Origin: Candidatus Woesearchaeota archaeon
Lineage (GTDB): Archaea > Nanobdellota > Nanobdellia > Woesearchaeales > UBA12501
NCBI GenBank assembly: GCA_014729495.1
Contig: WJJV01000061.1
Span: forward strand, 1 to 21,399
Length of the DNA: 21,399 nucleotides
Direction: 5' to 3'
Below are positions 12,903 to 19,988 of this stretch, piece by piece (the first letter of the stretch is position 1; every line of letters starts with the position of its first letter). Under the pieces are notes generated by a model. That model was not told the origin of the DNA. It ran no database searches and worked only from the letters and a program-made list of their open reading frames with translations. The position numbers and the translations under genes are program-made.

Positions 12903-14792
12903 ATGGCAGATATAATAAAAGAAATGATGGAGCACCTTCCTGCAAACAAGATATCTGATGCAGGATTTGAAGGAGCTAATATAATGTTCTACACAAAGGA
13001 CAAGGACTTCTTCCTGAACAACAACGGAATCATCAAGAAGATAGTTGATGAGTTCAAGAAGAGAGTAGAGCTTAGGCCTGATCCATCAATAACAATGGAG
13101 CCAGAGAAGGCAAAGAAGACAATCAAGCAGATCATACCAGAAGAGGCTGGCATAGGCAACATAATCTTTGACACTTACAGGAGCCAGGTGATCATAGAGA
13201 CAGAGAAGCCGGGCCTTGCGATCGGAAAGCAGGGAAGCATACTCAGAGAGATAAAAGAGAAGACACTTTGGGTTCCTCTCATAAGAAGGACGCCTGCGAT
13301 AAGGTCACAGCTCATAGAGAACATAAGGGAAGTGCTTTATCAGAATTCTGAATACAGGAGAAAGTTCCTCAACAAGATAGGCCACAGGGTCTATGACGGC
13401 TGGCTGAGGGAGAAGAAGAATGAATGGATAAGAACAACCTTCCTCGGAGGAGCAAGGCAGGTCGGAAGGAGCTGCATACTTCTGCAGACACCTGAATCAA
13501 GGGTGCTTCTGGACTGCGGCATAGATGTTGCGAATGATCAGCAGCCTTACCCATTCTTAGAGACTCCTGAGTTCAAGATAGATGAGCTTGATGCAGTCAT
13601 AGTGACTCATTCCCATCTGGATCATTCAGGACTCATACCTTATCTGTTCAAGTTCGGCTACAGGGGGCCTGTCTACTGCACTGCCCCAACAAGGGATGTG
13701 ATGTCGCTTCTCCAGCTTGACGCAATAAAGATAATGATAAATGAGGGCAAGGATCCATTATATTCACAGGATGATGTAAAGGAGATGGTAAAGCACACCA
13801 TCTGCCTGGACTATGATGAGGTGACTGACATAACACCTGATGTGAGGATAACACTCTATAATGCAGGCCATATACTTGGTAGTTCAATGGTGCACCTTCA
13901 CATAGGCAATGGACTTCATAATCTTCTTTATACAGGAGACCTGAAGTTCGGAAAATCACAGCTTCTTGAGTCAGCAGCAACATCATTCCCCAGGCTTGAG
14001 ACATTGATACTGGAGAGCACGTATGGAGGCAAGGAGAATGTGATGCCTCCTCTGCAGGAAGCTGACAGGATGCTTAAGGATACAATATCAGATACTCTTG
14101 GAAAAAAGGGCAAGGTTCTTATCCCTGTGCTTGGTTCAGGAAGAGCCCAGGATATAATAATACTGATTGAGAAGCTCATAAGGTCAAAGGAGATCCCTGA
14201 AGTTCCTGTCTATATAGATGGAATGGTCTGGGATGTAACTGCAATACATACTGCTTATCCTGAATTCCTGAACTCTTTCATCAGAAGGCAGATATTCCAC
14301 AAGGATCAGAATCCTTTCCTGTGCCCTGTGTTCAAGAGGGTAGGTTCAGCAAAGGAGAGGAGAGAGGTCATTGAAGAGAAAGGGCCTTGCGTGATACTTG
14401 CAACATCAGGTATGCTTGTTGGAGGGCCTTCAGTTGAGTACCTTAAGTCTCTTGGAGACAATCCAAAGAACACTCTAGTATTCTCATGCTATCAGGGAGA
14501 AGGTTCAATGGGAAAGAGGATACAGAACGGAGAGAGATCATTCTCATTCAGGGAAGGCCAGCAGACAGAGATGCTGGATCTCAAGATGGTGGTCCATAAG
14601 GTTGACATATCTGACCATTCTGACAGGAAGCAGCTCATGAATTTTGTATCAAGATGCGATCCAAGGCCAAAGAAGGTCATAGTCAATCATGGTGAGAACT
14701 CAAGATGCCTTGATCTGGCCTCTTCTATACACAAGCAGAACCGTGTTGAGACCACTGCGCCCAGGAACCTTGAGGCAGTCAGGATTAAATAA
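12903..14792 (+). CDS. fttA: KH-domain beta-CASP ribonuclease aCPSF1/FttA, transcription termination factor
   Basis: This is 629 residues, close to the usual size. Domain order is an N-terminal pair of KH-type domains (to about 145; KH loop GLAIGKQGSILREI), then metallo-beta-lactamase, beta-CASP and C-terminal beta-lactamase parts. The zinc motif is THSHLDHSG with His236, His238, Asp240 and His241. Further ligands lie in AGHILGSS and YTGDLKFG, and in the late DISDHSDR and VNHGE motifs. Homologues cleave nascent RNA at U-rich sites and release archaeal RNA polymerase, and are related to eukaryotic CPSF73. All catalytic residues are present, so it should be active. It stands alone after a 140-bp AT-rich gap downstream of psmB. 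Its stop codon abuts a palindromic MITE-like element. Confidence 0.95.
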   Translation: MADIIKEMMEHLPANKISDAGFEGANIMFYTKDKDFFLNNNGIIKKIVDEFKKRVELRPDPSITMEPEKAKKTIKQIIPEEAGIGNIIFDTYRSQVIIETEKPGLAIGKQGSILREIKEKTLWVPLIRRTPAIRSQLIENIREVLYQNSEYRRKFLNKIGHRVYDGWLREKKNEWIRTTFLGGARQVGRSCILLQTPESRVLLDCGIDVANDQQPYPFLETPEFKIDELDAVIVTHSHLDHSGLIPYLFKFGYRGPVYCTAPTRDVMSLLQLDAIKIMINEGKDPLYSQDDVKEMVKHTICLDYDEVTDITPDVRITLYNAGHILGSSMVHLHIGNGLHNLLYTGDLKFGKSQLLESAATSFPRLETLILESTYGGKENVMPPLQEADRMLKDTISDTLGKKGKVLIPVLGSGRAQDIIILIEKLIRSKEIPEVPVYIDGMVWDVTAIHTAYPEFLNSFIRRQIFHKDQNPFLCPVFKRVGSAKERREVIEEKGPCVILATSGMLVGGPSVEYLKSLGDNPKNTLVFSCYQGEGSMGKRIQNGERSFSFREGQQTEMLDLKMVVHKVDISDHSDRKQLMNFVSRCDPRPKKVIVNHGENSRCLDLASSIHKQNRVETTAPRNLEAVRIK

Positions 14793-14930
14793 TAAAAATT
14801 TGACCATTATCTTATAAGCAAATCCTAACCTCACCCTAAAGGGTGAGGTGTCGACATCTAAAGGACGTCTTCCCCTTTGAGCAGAGCTCAAAGTATTAAC
14901 GGATTTGCATTCTAGATGGTCAAATTTTTA
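14793..14930. mobile_element. Palindromic MITE-like element, copy 1
   Basis: These 138 bp are bounded by a perfect 15-bp inverted repeat (14793-14807 TAAAAATTTGACCAT; 14916-14930). A second nested pair, GCAAATCC/GGATTTGC, is at 14818-14825 and 14901-14908. Inside are a 9-bp stem ACCTCACCC/GGGTGAGGT (14828-14849) and an 8-bp stem CTTTGAGC/GCTCAAAG (14875-14893). TA at both outer ends could be a target duplication. There is no transposase gene. The element abuts the fttA stop, so it may also act as its 3' end. Confidence 0.6.
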
Positions 14931-14941
14931 GTCTTGAAAAC

Positions 14942-15052
14942 CCTCAGAAATCAAAGATTTCTGGGGTGTCAAAAATGCACAGCATTTTTTAACATGGCAC
15001 CTCTCGCACTAAAGTGCGGGGTATTTAACCCAATGAAAATAGCTTGGTGCCA
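14942..15052 (+). ncRNA. Run of strong hairpins; possible structured RNA or element end
   Basis: Four stems follow one another. The first is an 11-bp stem with AAA loop (14942-14952 with 14956-14966). The second is AAAAATGC/GCATTTTT (14971-14978 with 14982-14989). The third, TGGCACC/GGTGCCA (14995-15001 with 15046-15052), encloses two small hairpins: CGCAC/GTGCG, and GGGT/ACCC at 15019-15031. The enclosing stem makes a three-way junction. No protein is encoded. Whether it is a stable RNA or the palindromic end of another small mobile element cannot be decided here. Confidence 0.3.
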
Positions 15053-15199
15053 TTTTCAATAAGATTTTTCTTTTGATACTATCTAAAGCAGCATATCTTA
15101 TGCATATGTTAGTACTATTATGATTATAATATATAACTTTTATAGACATAACTTATAACTATATTATATATGAAAATAAGTATTTTTGAGCAAGATTTC
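15053..15199. other. AT-rich spacer, nothing recognised
   Basis: Very AT-rich DNA lies between the hairpin region and the 3' end of the small zinc-ribbon gene. I see no gene, repeat or clear promoter in it. Confidence 0.4.
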
Positions 15200-15343
15200 T
15201 CAATTATTTTTCGTGATCTGCCGTCTCTTCTTGTTCCGTTGCTTGGCACGTTCATTTGTCAGAATTCGTCTGCAGTCCACACACCATTTCCTCAGCTTGT
15301 TGAGACTGGGAATCTCGTTACCGCATCTCTGGCATGTGACCAT
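15200..15343 (-). CDS. Small basic zinc-ribbon protein (47 aa)
   Basis: The minus-strand frame encodes 47 residues beginning MVTCQRCGNEIP. Two CxxC pairs (Cys4/Cys7 and Cys21/Cys24, the second in WCVDCRR) would bind one zinc. The C-terminal half is strongly basic (RAKQRNKKRRQ), suggesting nucleic-acid binding. A TATA-like AAATATTTAAA (15371-15381) lies about 30-35 nt upstream of the ATG, as for a leaderless gene. It lies between two palindromic elements and may belong to the same accessory material. I do not recognise the family, so the function is open. Confidence 0.6.
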   Translation of the reverse strand: MVTCQRCGNEIPSLNKLRKWCVDCRRILTNERAKQRNKKRRQITKNN

Positions 15344-15420
15344 TGTTATGCTTAGTAAATAGCATTGGTATTTAAATATTTCTATAGTTTAGTACTTTAA
15401 AGTGGTATAAAAACAAAAGA

Positions 15421-15430
15421 TTTATATAAT
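15421..15430 (+). promoter_or_regulatory. TATA box of the signal peptidase gene
   Basis: TTTATATAAT is centred about 28 nt before the ATG at 15453, consistent with a leaderless transcript. Confidence 0.55.
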
Positions 15431-15452
15431 ATTTAACCACTTATTAGTAGTT

Positions 15453-15956
15453 ATGGTATTTGGGAAGATTTTCATATACTCAGAGATAGCTGTTATTGTG
15501 TTCCTGGCAGGCATAGCCATGGGATCAATTCTTGAAGACAGCAGCACTCTTCAGATGCCTTCAAGCCTTTTCTTATCCAGAAGCGCAGAGCTCTCATCAC
15601 CATCTGACCACATCCCAGAAGAGTCAATAAAAGTATACACAGACAGGGTTGTTCTGGATATCTCAGATGCTTCATGGGCATCATTCACTGACACAAATTC
15701 CATGGATCCATTCATTGATGCCGGAGCAAACAGCATAGAGATAAGGCCTAGTTCTCCAGATGATATCAATGTCGGAGATGTTGTGTCATTCAGGACAATG
15801 CTGGCTGATGGAATAGTCATCCACAGGGTGATCAGCAAGGGAGAGGATGATAAAGGCATATATTTCATAACCAAAGGTGACAATAATGACCTTGCAGATC
15901 CAGGCAAGAGGAGATTTGAGGACATCACAGGAGTTGTAGTTGGAGTAATCTATTGA
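15453..15956 (+). CDS. Signal peptidase I, Sec11/archaeal type (S26B)
   Basis: This 167-residue membrane-bound endopeptidase removes Sec signal peptides on the outer face of the membrane. One N-terminal membrane segment (about residues 8-27) is followed by a Ser/Asp-rich linker and the catalytic domain. The Ser box NSMDPFI carries Ser83. Box D is IVIHRVI with His124 in place of the bacterial Lys, the ER/archaeal type, and box E is KGDNNDLADP with Asp143/Asp146. There is no C-terminal membrane segment. The linker is unusually long compared with short archaeal forms. It is a single gene with its own TATA box, and its likely clients include the lipid-anchored or secreted proteins of this genome. 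Confidence 0.85.
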   Translation: MVFGKIFIYSEIAVIVFLAGIAMGSILEDSSTLQMPSSLFLSRSAELSSPSDHIPEESIKVYTDRVVLDISDASWASFTDTNSMDPFIDAGANSIEIRPSSPDDINVGDVVSFRTMLADGIVIHRVISKGEDDKGIYFITKGDNNDLADPGKRRFEDITGVVVGVIY

Positions 15957-16032
15957 TCATATCTCTGCAGCAATAGAAATGATTTGAATTCTCTTATTGA
16001 AATTTTCGACTTTAAGGAGAAATTTTCAAGAA

Positions 16033-16124
16033 TAAAAATTAGATATGTGAAATTCAAGCCTGTTAATACTGCACCCTCAAGGGAGTGGTTAGGGTTTGCT
16101 ATACTATTGATGGTCAAATTTTTA
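16033..16124. mobile_element. Palindromic MITE-like element, copy 2 (degenerate left end)
   Basis: The right end (16110-16124) is the same 15 bp as the end of copy 1. Immediately inside, GGTTAGGGTTTGCT (16087-16100) matches copy 1 on the minus strand (14817-14830) with one change. A hairpin with the apical stem CCCT/AGGG follows at the same relative place. The left end begins TAAAAATT but then diverges. The element is shorter than copy 1 (92 versus 138 bp), so it is related by internal deletion or decay. Confidence 0.5.
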
Positions 16125-16148
16125 TTATGCAGAATGCAGCATCTTTTG

Positions 16149-16496
16149 TCAATGACTCACTCTAATTTTATTACTTGATGTCTTTTTCTTAATTGCGTTC
16201 TCTCCTAATTCCTTTGACAGAATAAAGTCCAGCTCTTTAAGTTTCTTCACGACAGGAGAGCTGTTATTCAGTCTGTACAATACTGCATTTGCTATAGTCC
16301 TTTTAGGCACTATAATCTTTTTCTTTACTATATCAGGCCACAGGACATTAAGCGTTACTCTTGATATTCCTGTCTCTTCTGAGACTTCGCTTTTTGTGTA
16401 ATCAAATATATTATTTTCCAGGAAGAAGTCAAGCAATCTTATCTTAGGGGATCTTCCCAGGGTCTTCACAAATGCTGATTCTGCCATTCTAATCAT
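16149..16496 (-). CDS. Winged-helix DNA-binding protein
   Basis: This 115-residue small transcription-regulator-like protein shows a helix-turn-helix in KIRLLDFFLENNIFDYTKSE and VSEETGISRVTLNVLWPDIV, with the recognition helix ISRVTLNVL at about residues 44-53. A beta-wing region (IIVPKRTIANAVLYRLN) follows. The C-terminus is basic. It is divergently transcribed from the gene at 16560. The 63-bp space between them holds an inverted repeat over both promoters, so autoregulation is likely. The first Met (16496) or MAES at 16487 could be the start. The target genes are unknown. Confidence 0.65.
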   Translation of the reverse strand: MIRMAESAFVKTLGRSPKIRLLDFFLENNIFDYTKSEVSEETGISRVTLNVLWPDIVKKKIIVPKRTIANAVLYRLNNSSPVVKKLKELDFILSKELGENAIKKKTSSNKIRVSH

Positions 16497-16527
16497 AGTA
16501 ATGCATGATTATATTTAAGTGTTTCTA

Positions 16528-16548
16528 TTATATACATATGGTGTATAA
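16528..16548. promoter_or_regulatory. Inverted repeat across divergent promoters (probable operator)
   Basis: TTATATAC-N5-GTGTATAA (one mismatch) lies about 12-32 nt from the plus-strand ATG at 16560 and 32-52 nt from the minus-strand start at 16496. It overlaps the TATA-like sequences usable by both genes. Confidence 0.45.
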
Positions 16549-16559
16549 TTACTGTACAT

Positions 16560-16898
16560 ATGATTTCCGGAATATCCGGAAGATATCACAGGTCACTGGA
16601 CATCTTAAGCCAGTATCTTTATATTATCTCTAACATAAACAAGAGCATGAATGAACTGGAGATTTATGTTATAAAAAAGCTATTCAGAGGAGGTTACTGG
16701 GGAAGAAGACTGCTTAATTTTGATGACATCAAGAATCCAAAGATATCAAGAAGAGATCTGGCTTTTGCGCTGAAGCTTCTTGTCAGAGACAGCTTTATTC
16801 TTATGAAGAAAGGAGACAGATCAAGTGTTTTTAGGTATTCTTTGAACCCAAAGAAAAAGAAAGAAATAGAGGATATTATCGCAGAAGAGTTCTGTTAA
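16560..16898 (+). CDS. Small predicted winged-helix protein, family not recognised
   Basis: This 112-residue cytoplasmic protein shows a predicted helix-rich N-terminus, then ISRRDLAFALKLLVRDSFILMKKGD and VFRYSLNPKKKKEIEDIIAEEF. The pattern of helix, recognition-like helix, beta wing and C-terminal helix suggests a winged helix. I cannot assign a family. The ATG at 16560 is favoured because a TATA-like stretch (16526-16536) lies about 28 nt upstream. An internal Met (MNELEIYV) is an alternative. It shares its control region with the divergent winged-helix gene, so the pair may form a regulatory unit. It ends 37 bp before the methionine aminopeptidase. Confidence 0.5.
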   Translation: MISGISGRYHRSLDILSQYLYIISNINKSMNELEIYVIKKLFRGGYWGRRLLNFDDIKNPKISRRDLAFALKLLVRDSFILMKKGDRSSVFRYSLNPKKKKEIEDIIAEEFC

Positions 16899-16906
16899 CA
16901 AAAACA

Positions 16907-16914
16907 TTATAAAT
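16907..16914 (+). promoter_or_regulatory. TATA box of methionine aminopeptidase
   Basis: ATTATAAA lies about 25 nt before the ATG at 16936, so the transcript is probably leaderless. Confidence 0.5.
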
Positions 16915-16935
16915 CCTGCACTAAAACTTAATCCT

Positions 16936-17835
16936 ATGCAGATAGAAGGCCTAGAGCAGTACAGGAAAGCCGGAAAGATAGCCAGCCAGGCCCGCGAGTT
17001 CGGAATTGGCCTGATAAAAGCAGGAGCGTCTCTCTCTGAAGTGACTGAGAAGATAGAGAGAAAGATACTGGATCTTGGAGGAGAACTTGCTTTTCCCACC
17101 CAGGTATCACTTAATGATGTTGCTGCGCATTACTGCGCAACACCAGATGATGAGAAGGTATTCTCTGAAGGAGACCTTGTGAAGCTTGACCTTGGGGTGC
17201 ATATTGATGGTTATGTGGCTGATACTGCTATTACAATAGACCTGAGCAAGGATGGAAAGCATGAGAAACTCGTAAATGCTGCAAAAGAGGCACTCCAGAA
17301 TGCAATAAAATCAGTCAAGCCAGGGGTCAGGACTGCTGAGATAGGAAGAATGATCCAGGATTCCATATCAAAGTATGGTTTTGCTCCTGTGAGGAATCTC
17401 GGAGGCCATGGTGTGGGAAGATTCACAGTGCACGGCCCTCCTTCAATACCGAACTATGATAATGGAGATGATACAATCATAGAAGAGGGCATGGTCTTTG
17501 CAATAGAGCCCTTTGCCTCTACAGGTGCAGGGATAGTCTATGAGAGAGATGATGCCAACGTATTCATGCTCACTGGAAAGAAGCCTGTGAGGAACATGAT
17601 GACAAGGAGCGTGATGAAAGAGATTGAAGGATTCAATGGGCTTCCGTTCACAGAGAGATGGCTTGTGAGAAAAGGAATGTCTCTTCCAAAGATAAACTTT
17701 GCGCTCAAGGAGATAGACAATCTCGGCATACTCAGGAAGTTCCCTCCATTGCCTGACAAGAACAATGGCCTTGTGAGCCAGGCAGAGCATACTGTTATTG
17801 TGACAAAAGACGGGTGCGAGGTCACTACAGAATAG
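16936..17835 (+). CDS. map: Methionine aminopeptidase, type II
   Basis: This 299-residue enzyme removes the initiator methionine from new proteins in the cytoplasm. The dinuclear metal site is complete: Asp85 and Asp96 (KLDLGVHIDGYVAD), His158 (GGHGVGRFTVHGPP), Glu191 (FAIEPFA) and Glu284 (AEHTVIV). The substrate-contacting His65 (AAHYC) is present. The type II insertion, a helical subdomain before the last strand, accounts for the length and separates it from type I enzymes. The start is supported by the TATA box. It is followed after 75 bp by a separate promoter for small genes. Confidence 0.96.
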   Translation: MQIEGLEQYRKAGKIASQAREFGIGLIKAGASLSEVTEKIERKILDLGGELAFPTQVSLNDVAAHYCATPDDEKVFSEGDLVKLDLGVHIDGYVADTAITIDLSKDGKHEKLVNAAKEALQNAIKSVKPGVRTAEIGRMIQDSISKYGFAPVRNLGGHGVGRFTVHGPPSIPNYDNGDDTIIEEGMVFAIEPFASTGAGIVYERDDANVFMLTGKKPVRNMMTRSVMKEIEGFNGLPFTERWLVRKGMSLPKINFALKEIDNLGILRKFPPLPDKNNGLVSQAEHTVIVTKDGCEVTTE

Positions 17836-17880
17836 ATTACTGTATACTCTCGGAAATCCTCCATAAATCAACAGAAAGAC

Positions 17881-17888
17881 ATATAAAT
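17881..17888 (+). promoter_or_regulatory. TATA box of the small-gene cluster
   Basis: ATATAAAT is about 27 nt before the ATG at 17911, supporting that very short frame as a transcribed gene. Confidence 0.45.
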
Positions 17889-17910
17889 GATTCTTGCATG
17901 ATAATCTATC

Positions 17911-18027
17911 ATGAATCTTAACAAAACCATGGATCTGCTTGAAAAAATAGATTATGTGCAGATAGTGGGCTGGATACTGTTAATTGTGACAATAATACTC
18001 TTCCTTGATGTTCAGGGGATAATATGA
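17911..18027 (+). CDS. 38-residue single-pass membrane peptide
   Basis: The predicted peptide begins MNLNKTMDLLEKIDYV and then has one hydrophobic segment (about residues 18-34, VGWILLIVTIILFL). There is no charged residue in that segment and a short tail follows. Support for it being real is a TATA box at the right distance, and its TGA overlapping the next ATG (ATGA at 18024-18027), which couples translation with the 112-residue membrane protein. The function is unknown; it could be a small subunit or stabiliser of that protein. Confidence 0.5.
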   Translation: MNLNKTMDLLEKIDYVQIVGWILLIVTIILFLDVQGII

Positions 18028-18362
18028 GAAGACATAAAATAAATCAGATACTGCTTTATGTAATACTCACAGTACTTGCTGCTATCTTTGTCTATCAGGC
18101 CCTAAGAAAGGTATTGGGCCATTCATGGCAGGTGGAAAGCCTTGTCCTTGTGCTTATTGCATCAACACTTGCGGTTGTTATGTCAGACAGGGCAAAACTC
18201 AGCCAACTAAACGGAGAGTTCAGGCAGTTCAAACGAAGCTTCAATGCTCTCTGCCATGATTTCAAGGGAATGAGACAAGAATTCCATGATTTCAGGGCAA
18301 AGCAGGAAAACTTCAATAATTGGACAAGAGTGCAGTTTAAAGATATAAAACAAAAGCTGTAA
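18024..18362 (+). CDS. Small membrane protein with C-terminal coiled coil
   Basis: In these 112 residues, two hydrophobic segments (about residues 8-26 and 38-53) are followed by a long amphipathic helix (about 55-112) rich in Lys, Phe, Gln and Glu with heptad-like spacing, likely a cytoplasmic coiled coil. I do not recognise the family. It is coupled to the 38-residue peptide by a 4-bp overlap and followed after 1 bp by a 35-residue zinc ribbon, so the three form one unit. Confidence 0.55.
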   Translation: MRRHKINQILLYVILTVLAAIFVYQALRKVLGHSWQVESLVLVLIASTLAVVMSDRAKLSQLNGEFRQFKRSFNALCHDFKGMRQEFHDFRAKQENFNNWTRVQFKDIKQKL

Positions 18363-18363
18363 A

Positions 18364-18471
18364 ATGAAATGCCCCAAATGCAAGGAAGAGATGGAGAACA
18401 AGAGAAGCCCCACAGGCCAGATACTCTGGCATACATACTACTGCCCAAATTGCGGTTATGATGAGGATTGA
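18364..18471 (+). CDS. 35-residue zinc-ribbon protein
   Basis: The frame begins MKCPKCKEEM and ends YYCPNCGYDED. Two CPxC pairs (Cys3/Cys6 and Cys27/Cys30) make one complete zinc ribbon and little else. It starts 1 bp after the stop of the coiled-coil membrane protein and ends 47 bp before the convergent hisS stop. Proteins of this kind are common in archaea and often act as small RNA- or protein-binding modules, but the role is unknown here. Confidence 0.55.
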   Translation: MKCPKCKEEMENKRSPTGQILWHTYYCPNCGYDED

Positions 18472-18518
18472 CTTATCAATTAAATTATATTATGTGCAAA
18501 ATCATATCATTTGCAGAA

Positions 18519-19760
18519 TCAAATCTTGTCTATCTTAATCTTCCTTTCCTTGCCTGTCTTCATGTCCCTGATTTTCATCACTTTCTGCTTCAGCTCATCA
18601 TCACCAAGTATTATGACATTCTTTGCATTTATCCTGTCAGCATACCCCATCTGCTTTGATATGCTCCTGCCCATAAGGTCCAGCTCAACTGAAGCTTTTT
18701 TCCTCAGCTTGTCGGCTATCTTCTCAGCTTTTCTCAGGGCCTTGTCGCCTATAGGTGCTATGTAGTAATCTACTGACACCTCAGCATCAGGCAGTCTGCT
18801 GTTCTCTTCAAGAAGCAGGGCCAGTGTAGAGAATCCAATCGCGAATCCTGTTGCAGGGCAGCTCTCGCCTCCAAACAGCTCAACCATGTTGTCGTATCTT
18901 CCTCCGCCTGCAATGCTTCTTAGTTCTCCTTTTCTGTCAAATATCTCAAATACTGTGCTTGTGTAATAGCTCAGTCCTCTCACTGTGGAGAAGTCAAGCT
19001 CTATGTAATCCTTCCTGTCCTTTAGGAGGGTTACCATCTTCTTGAGGTCATCTTTTCCTTTTGAATCTATGCTCACCTTGTCTATGTCCTTGATCTTAAG
19101 GAATGCTTTCAGCTTCCTGATATCTTCTTTGTTAAGAGATGCATTCTCCAGCTCCTTGTTCCATGCTTCTTCTGGTATCTTGAGCCTCTTGTCTATTGCC
19201 CTGAATACCTGCTCAAAGTTATCAAGCTCAAGACTCTTTATGAAATCCTGAAGGAGGACCCTGTTATTTATCTTTATCACAAACTCCTTGCTCTTAAGTC
19301 CGAGATTCCTTAGGCAGTCTATAGCCATCCTGATGATCTCTGCATCAGCCTCAGGCCTGTCTGAGCCGAACAGCTCCACGCTGAGCTGATAGAATTCCCT
19401 CTGCCTTCCTGCCTGAGGCCTCTCATACCTCCACATTATTCCTGTGCTGAACCATCTCACAGGTTTTGGCAGCTCCTTCTGCTTCTCTATGAACATCCTT
19501 GTCATGGGTACAGTGAGGTCAAACCTCAGGCCGTACTCCTCTCTCTTCTTGCCTTCACCTTTCTTCTCAAGAGTGAATATCTGTTCTCTGATCTCATCTC
19601 CCTGCTTTGCTGTGAGCAATTCAATTGACTCAAAAGCAGGTGATTCAACCTGCATAAAGCCATAGCTCTCTGCTGTCTTTCTCAGAGATTCCTCTATGTT
19701 CTTCAGCAATGCCATATCCTCTGGATAGTAATCCTTTGTGCCTTTTGGTTTCTTGAACAT
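18519..19760 (-). CDS. hisS: Histidyl-tRNA synthetase
   Basis: This is 413 residues, a normal class II HisRS length. It charges tRNA-His in the cytoplasm. Motif 2 is in RYERPQAGRQREFYQLSVELFG. The histidine-binding HisA1 loop is VRGLSYYTSTVFEIF, and the HisA2/motif 3 region is AGGGRYDNMVELFGG with GFAIGFSTL. The C-terminal anticodon-binding domain (about 320-413) is present. It is therefore the synthetase and not the HisZ paralogue that assists short HisG, and HisG here is the long form. A TATA box 28 nt upstream suggests independent transcription from the his genes that lie upstream on the same strand. Confidence 0.96.
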   Translation of the reverse strand: MFKKPKGTKDYYPEDMALLKNIEESLRKTAESYGFMQVESPAFESIELLTAKQGDEIREQIFTLEKKGEGKKREEYGLRFDLTVPMTRMFIEKQKELPKPVRWFSTGIMWRYERPQAGRQREFYQLSVELFGSDRPEADAEIIRMAIDCLRNLGLKSKEFVIKINNRVLLQDFIKSLELDNFEQVFRAIDKRLKIPEEAWNKELENASLNKEDIRKLKAFLKIKDIDKVSIDSKGKDDLKKMVTLLKDRKDYIELDFSTVRGLSYYTSTVFEIFDRKGELRSIAGGGRYDNMVELFGGESCPATGFAIGFSTLALLLEENSRLPDAEVSVDYYIAPIGDKALRKAEKIADKLRKKASVELDLMGRSISKQMGYADRINAKNVIILGDDELKQKVMKIRDMKTGKERKIKIDKI

Positions 19761-19782
19761 AATATCAATCCTCGCTGTTTTT

Positions 19783-19793
19783 GTTTATATAGT
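19783..19793 (-). promoter_or_regulatory. TATA box of hisS
   Basis: On the minus strand CTATATAAAC lies about 28 nt before the ATG at 19760. Confidence 0.5.
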
Positions 19794-19805
19794 TTGTGGA
19801 AACAA

Positions 19806-19946
19806 TCAATAAAAAATAAAGCAAAAATGATTATCTACAGCAGGCCTTTGGTCGAGGGATACCGGGACATCTATCCCTGACCGGAGCATCTTTCCTTTGC
19901 TGGCTATTTCTGCCCTAACCCATGTCTCCTTTGTTTTCCTTTGCAT
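19806..19946 (-). pseudogene. Possible N-terminal fragment of imidazoleglycerol-phosphate dehydratase (HisB)
   Basis: A 46-residue frame begins MQRKTKETWVRAEI. The RxTxET signature, then GK and SGI at HisB-like spacing, resemble the start of HisB. The expected continuation (the FFDH metal-binding segment and the rest) is missing and the frame runs into the hisS promoter. It has a plausible ribosome binding site (GAGGGTGAT) and starts 43 bp after the hisG stop, as a next operon gene would. It may instead be an unrelated short gene; the match is short. Confidence 0.3.
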
Positions 19947-19988
19947 ATTATCACCCTCTGCTTGATATCCTGCATCCTGCATAATGCA

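Noticed and set aside
14700..14891. Minus-strand frame across the fttA end and the palindromic element, and its look-alike at 15984-16178
   Set aside because: The similar peptides (LGFA...MVKFLL) come from the shared repeat DNA and not from a conserved protein.
16068..16100. CRISPR-like repeats in the palindromic elements
   Set aside because: There are only two dispersed, diverged copies with no regular spacing and no cas genes.
14793..16124. Remains of a TnpB/IS605 element with guide RNA
   Set aside because: No TnpB-like coding remnant is present. The 15-bp terminal inverted repeats fit a DD(E/D)-type MITE better than the subterminal hairpins of IS605 ends.
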